From an uncultured Campylobacter sp. (GTDB taxonomy: Bacteria; Campylobacterota; Campylobacteria; Campylobacterales; Campylobacteraceae), in the NCBI RefSeq assembly GCF_938017775.1, contig NZ_CALIIU010000079.1:1-64000 (forward strand): 64,000 nucleotides of DNA. The letters are read 5' to 3'. Positions 61,098 through 64,000 of the stretch are shown here, in pieces. The position numbers and the translations under genes are program-made. Position 1 is the stretch's first letter. Each line of letters opens with the position of its first letter. The notes below the pieces were generated by a model, which was not told where the DNA came from, did no database searches, and saw nothing but the letters and a program-made list of their open reading frames with translations.

Positions 61098-61243
61098 GAC
61101 AGATCCTTTCGCTTAAGATTTCAAATCCTAAATTTGAGTGATTGTAGCATAAATTTAAAATTTTAATGTCAGCAAAAAGCGATTTTTTGAAATAATATAA
61201 CGATCGATACGCAGGAGCGGAGATTTTCAAATAAAATTTCGCG

Positions 61244-61277
61244 CCGAGCGACCGCTAAATTTAAAGCCGTCGCTCGG
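61244..61277 (-). terminator. Hairpin terminator after fdhB
   Basis: CCGAGCGAC/GTCGCTCGG is a 9-bp stem; outside it AAATTTC/GAAATTT can extend pairing. On the minus strand it is followed by AAATTTTATTT. It lies 60 bp behind the fdhB stop. Confidence 0.6.
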
Positions 61278-61338
61278 TTGAAATTTCTGCGAAAAGAGAC
61301 GGAATTTTAAAACCGGAGGAGTTTAAAATTCCACAATC

Positions 61339-61896
61339 TTATAGGCTCACGCCGCGCGTAAGTACGCGCTTGCGATAAACCTCCGAAACTCTGCTCGCGT
61401 CGCCCACGATTAGAGCGTTCGTGCAACAGATCGCCGCACACATCGGAACCTTGCCCTCTGCGATGCGGTTTTGACCGTATTTATGCAGTTCCTCGTGCGA
61501 AAACGTAGGCTCCGGTCCACCCGCGCACATAGTGCACTTATCCATCGCACCTTTGATACCGAAAGCCCCGTCTCTAGGGAATTGCGGAGCGCCGAACGGA
61601 CACGCATAGAGGCAGTATCCGCAGCCGATACATTTATCTTTGTCATGTAAAACGACGCCGTCGGTTCTGATATAGAAGCATTGAACCGGACAAACCTGCG
61701 CGCAAGGCGCATCGGTGCAGTGTTGGCAAGCAATAGAGCTTGAAACCTCCTGCCCCTCTATGCCCTCGTTTAAAGTGATAACCTTGCGCCTATTGATCTG
61801 CACGGGAACCTCGTGCGCCGAGCTGCAGGCTACCTGGCAACCATAGCAAGCGATGCAACGCTCGACATCGACGTAAAATTTTAATCTTGCCGGCAT
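61339..61896 (-). CDS. fdhB: Formate dehydrogenase iron-sulfur subunit
   Basis: A 185-residue electron-transfer subunit with four Cys clusters: CIACYGCQVAC, CQHCTDAPCAQVC, CIGCGYCLYAC and CTMCAGG, giving four 4Fe-4S centres. It takes electrons from FdhA to the membrane cytochrome subunit (FdhC, outside the window). There is no C-terminal membrane anchor as in E. coli FdnH. It starts nine bases after fdhA. The order FdhA-FdhB is that of Campylobacter. Confidence 0.95.
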   Translation of the reverse strand: MPARLKFYVDVERCIACYGCQVACSSAHEVPVQINRRKVITLNEGIEGQEVSSSIACQHCTDAPCAQVCPVQCFYIRTDGVVLHDKDKCIGCGYCLYACPFGAPQFPRDGAFGIKGAMDKCTMCAGGPEPTFSHEELHKYGQNRIAEGKVPMCAAICCTNALIVGDASRVSEVYRKRVLTRGVSL

Positions 61897-61905
61897 TTTA
61901 TCTCC

Positions 61906-64000
61906 TTATGCTCTTTCTAGTCTGCAAAGACCGGCGTTAAATTCCGAAATTTGCGTATTTATGTCAAAGCCGTAGTTGGTAATCGTATTTGAGCTCTCGC
62001 CTCTGATATATGGCTTAGTGCCCTCAGGATAGCGGTCGCTTAGATCCTCGCCCTGGAAAATTCCCGCGAAGTTATACGGCATAACAATACGATCAGGCGT
62101 TACGGCGTGCGAATAGATGCACTTGACTTTGATCTTCGTGCCTTGCGGCGAATGGATCCACATCATCTCGCCATCTTTGATACCTTTATCAGCGGCAAGC
62201 TTAGGGTTTACGTGCGCGAACATCTCCGGAGTAATCGCCGAAAGATACTTGCTCGTGCGCTCAATCATGCCCGCACCGCTTAAATTTACAAGCCTTAACG
62301 AGCTTACGATAGTAGGGAAATCCTTGCTCCAATCCTGCTTTTTCTGCTCGGAGATAAATCTCGTAAAGACGCGGAAATTTCGTTTTTGATCCGCAAAGGT
62401 CGGATATTTCTCTACCAAATCCCATCTAGGCGAGTGGATCGGTTCGCGATGCTTTGGAATTTGATCCGCAAACTGCCAAACCTTGGCTCTGGCTCTTGCG
62501 TTTCCGCAAGGACAAATTCCAAACTCTCGGCATTTTTTAGCGATAATGCCACTATAATCTGTGCTCCACGTAGGTCCCATCTTGGCTTTTTCATCCTCGC
62601 TTAGCGTAATGCCTAAAACCTGTTCGATATTTGCTTTTGTAATCTCCGCATGACCGCCTTGAATTTTTGATCCCGGAAGTGTAATGCTCTCGTCGGCTAG
62701 CTGCGAAACGCCGTCGTGTTCTAAGCCGAAGCGGTTCCTAAATCCCATGCCCCCATCTGCATAAGGTCTAGTTACGTCGTAAAGAATCGGCGTGCCCGGG
62801 TGTTGCGTATCCCAGCAAGGCCATGGAAGCCCGTAATATTCGCCCTCGACCTCGCCACCTATACCGCGCAAAGTATCGGGATCAAATAGATGCCAGTTCT
62901 TCTGCTGTCTGCGAAATCTAGCTGCGGTGCGTCCGTTATTTCCAATACTTTGAGTATTGCGTGCAATCTCATCGGTAGCGTCGTCAGGCCAAACAAAATC
63001 GTCTTTAACCTGCTTAAGCTCGCCATCAACGATGCCCATCTTCATGCCGCGAACGTATTCGTCGTAAAAGCCGAATTTTTTCGCGAATAAAAACATTACC
63101 TCCTGATCCTCTTTGCTCTCAAATAGAGGCTTAACAATCTGAGTTCTCCACTGGCCGCTGCGGTTTGTAGCGCTTAGATGGCCTTCGCTCTCAAACTGCG
63201 TAGCTACCGGCAAAACATAAATTCCATCCGGTCTATCGTTTAGAATCGCTACTTCGTTTAAGAACGGCTCGGCGACTACCAGCATATCGATCTTGCCTAA
63301 TGCTTCTTGAGTCTCGCGAACATGAGCCATAGAAGTAATTCCTGTGCCTTGCACCCAAAGAACGCGGACATTGCCACTACTTAAAACGGGCTCGTTTTTC
63401 AAAACGCCCTGCCACCATTTAGATAGCGAAAAGCCCTTTTCGTTGCGCCAATTTATCGTATCTTGCTCGATGCTCGGATCGTAGTGGAAATACTCGGTAA
63501 AATTCGTACCAGGCACTTTTTCGCCCTGCTTTTCGTGCGGCTGCTTAGTAGAGACGGCAAATCTTTTAATAAACTGCTCATAATCTACACCCCAGCCCTT
63601 GCAGAAGTGCTTCCAAGCGTTATCGGCTAGCCCGTAATACGCAGGCAAGCTATCGGAGAGATTGCACATATCGGTAGCGCCCTGAACATTATCATGGCCT
63701 CTAAGGATGTTGCAGCCGCCGCCCGGCTTGCCCATATTGCCTAGTATGAGCTGCAAAAGAGCCAAAATTCTAGTATTTGAACTTCCGATCGAGTGCTGCG
63801 TAATGCCTAGAGCCCAGCATAAAGTAGCGGGCTTTGTGGTAGCAAACATCCTCGTAAATTCTATCAGCTCCTCTTCCTTGCAGCCGGTGACATTGGCTAC
63901 CTCTTTAGGATCCCACTTCTCAGCTTCCGCCTTGATCTCATCTACGGCGTAGGTTCTGGTTTTTATTAGTTCTTTGTCCTCCCAGCCGTTTTTGAAGATT
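61906..64000 (-). CDS. fdhA: Formate dehydrogenase catalytic subunit, C-terminal part (cut by window end)
   Basis: The frame is open from the window edge to TGA/TAA at 61906, about 697 residues of the molybdopterin enzyme that oxidises formate. Visible: GNMGKPGGGCNILRGHDNVQG (about 40 residues after the first internal Met), AHVRETQEALGKIDMLVV, SATNRSGQWR and the C-terminal RGESSNTITNYG. An internal ATG at 63849 is not the start. The N-terminal 4Fe-4S motif, signal peptide and the Sec/Cys residue, usually encoded by TGA in Campylobacter, are outside the window. Confidence 0.95.
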   Translation of the reverse strand, partial: IFKNGWEDKELIKTRTYAVDEIKAEAEKWDPKEVANVTGCKEEELIEFTRMFATTKPATLCWALGITQHSIGSSNTRILALLQLILGNMGKPGGGCNILRGHDNVQGATDMCNLSDSLPAYYGLADNAWKHFCKGWGVDYEQFIKRFAVSTKQPHEKQGEKVPGTNFTEYFHYDPSIEQDTINWRNEKGFSLSKWWQGVLKNEPVLSSGNVRVLWVQGTGITSMAHVRETQEALGKIDMLVVAEPFLNEVAILNDRPDGIYVLPVATQFESEGHLSATNRSGQWRTQIVKPLFESKEDQEVMFLFAKKFGFYDEYVRGMKMGIVDGELKQVKDDFVWPDDATDEIARNTQSIGNNGRTAARFRRQQKNWHLFDPDTLRGIGGEVEGEYYGLPWPCWDTQHPGTPILYDVTRPYADGGMGFRNRFGLEHDGVSQLADESITLPGSKIQGGHAEITKANIEQVLGITLSEDEKAKMGPTWSTDYSGIIAKKCREFGICPCGNARARAKVWQFADQIPKHREPIHSPRWDLVEKYPTFADQKRNFRVFTRFISEQKKQDWSKDFPTIVSSLRLVNLSGAGMIERTSKYLSAITPEMFAHVNPKLAADKGIKDGEMMWIHSPQGTKIKVKCIYSHAVTPDRIVMPYNFAGIFQGEDLSDRYPEGTKPYIRGESSNTITNYGFDINTQISEFNAGLCRLERA

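Noticed and set aside
63600..64000. fdhA starting at the internal ATG 63849
   Set aside because: The frame continues upstream to the window edge with molybdopterin-enzyme sequence, so the start lies outside.

Overview
The window is a stretch of a Campylobacter chromosome. The evidence is gene content and order (gatC / cvpA / fur / lysS / glyA / SPOR protein / aroE and coaX / hisG in the order I recall from C. jejuni), a PglB N-oligosaccharyltransferase with WWDYG, short-form hisG, a PatA/PatB/Ape1-type peptidoglycan O-acetylation cassette, extended -10 promoters (TGNTACAAT, TATAAT) without clear -35 boxes, and many TTG starts. Base composition is clearly higher in G+C than C. jejuni, which points to the oral group (C. 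gracilis, rectus, showae, curvus); the species cannot be fixed from sequence alone.

Layout. 1-3.9 kb: tandem repeat, M16 protease and SbmA-like transporter (+). 4-7.1 kb: bd-type quinol oxidase operon (-) with a DUF4492 protein and a 34-codon CydX-like candidate. 7.6-14.7 kb: aroE and SPOR protein, then the six-gene operon gatC-pilT-cvpA-fur-lysS-glyA (-). 14.8-18 kb: divergent YfgM-like / BamB-like pair, small protein, coaX, hisG (+). 19.4-23.5 kb: an enlarged dnaE (-). 23.8-25.9 kb: amino-acid racemase and dicarboxylate/amino-acid symporter (-). 26.1 kb: a CAU tRNA. 26.4-30.7 kb: a pilin-like membrane protein of unknown role, a DUF2130 protein and putP (-). 30.8-36.8 kb: amino-acid ABC transporter, SNase-like protein, thiE, uppP and a phosphoethanolamine transferase (+). 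37.4-42.6 kb: class V aminotransferase, DUF234 protein, DsbC-like protein, efp, a hidden SelW-like selenoprotein gene, metallophosphoesterase. 43-46.9 kb: ape1/patB/patA-like cassette (-). 48.4-54 kb: metE, outer-membrane protein, solitary pglB (-). 54-61 kb: small secreted proteins and lipoproteins, a repeat element, carboxynorspermidine dehydrogenase, a DUF2892 protein, LysE exporter. 61.3-64 kb: fdhB and the C-terminal part of fdhA, cut by the window edge.

Functional picture. Core metabolism and translation are mixed with envelope work (PG O-acetylation, undecaprenyl recycling, lipid A/PEtn modification, N-glycosylation) and respiration (bd oxidase, formate dehydrogenase). Sites worth following up: (1) a 77-codon SelW-like gene on the minus strand at 41527-41760 with an in-frame TGA in a CNSU motif and a stem-loop just after it; (2) a DnaE with two tandem OB-like modules and a Gly/Arg-rich linker; (3) a dispersed degenerate repeat built on GAATTTTG that fills spacers and also encodes xQNSx repeats in two proteins; (4) a direct/inverted repeat element at 55779-56150; (5) a G8 tract inside what looks like the remains of a glutaredoxin gene. 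I found no CRISPR array, no intact insertion sequence and no prophage.
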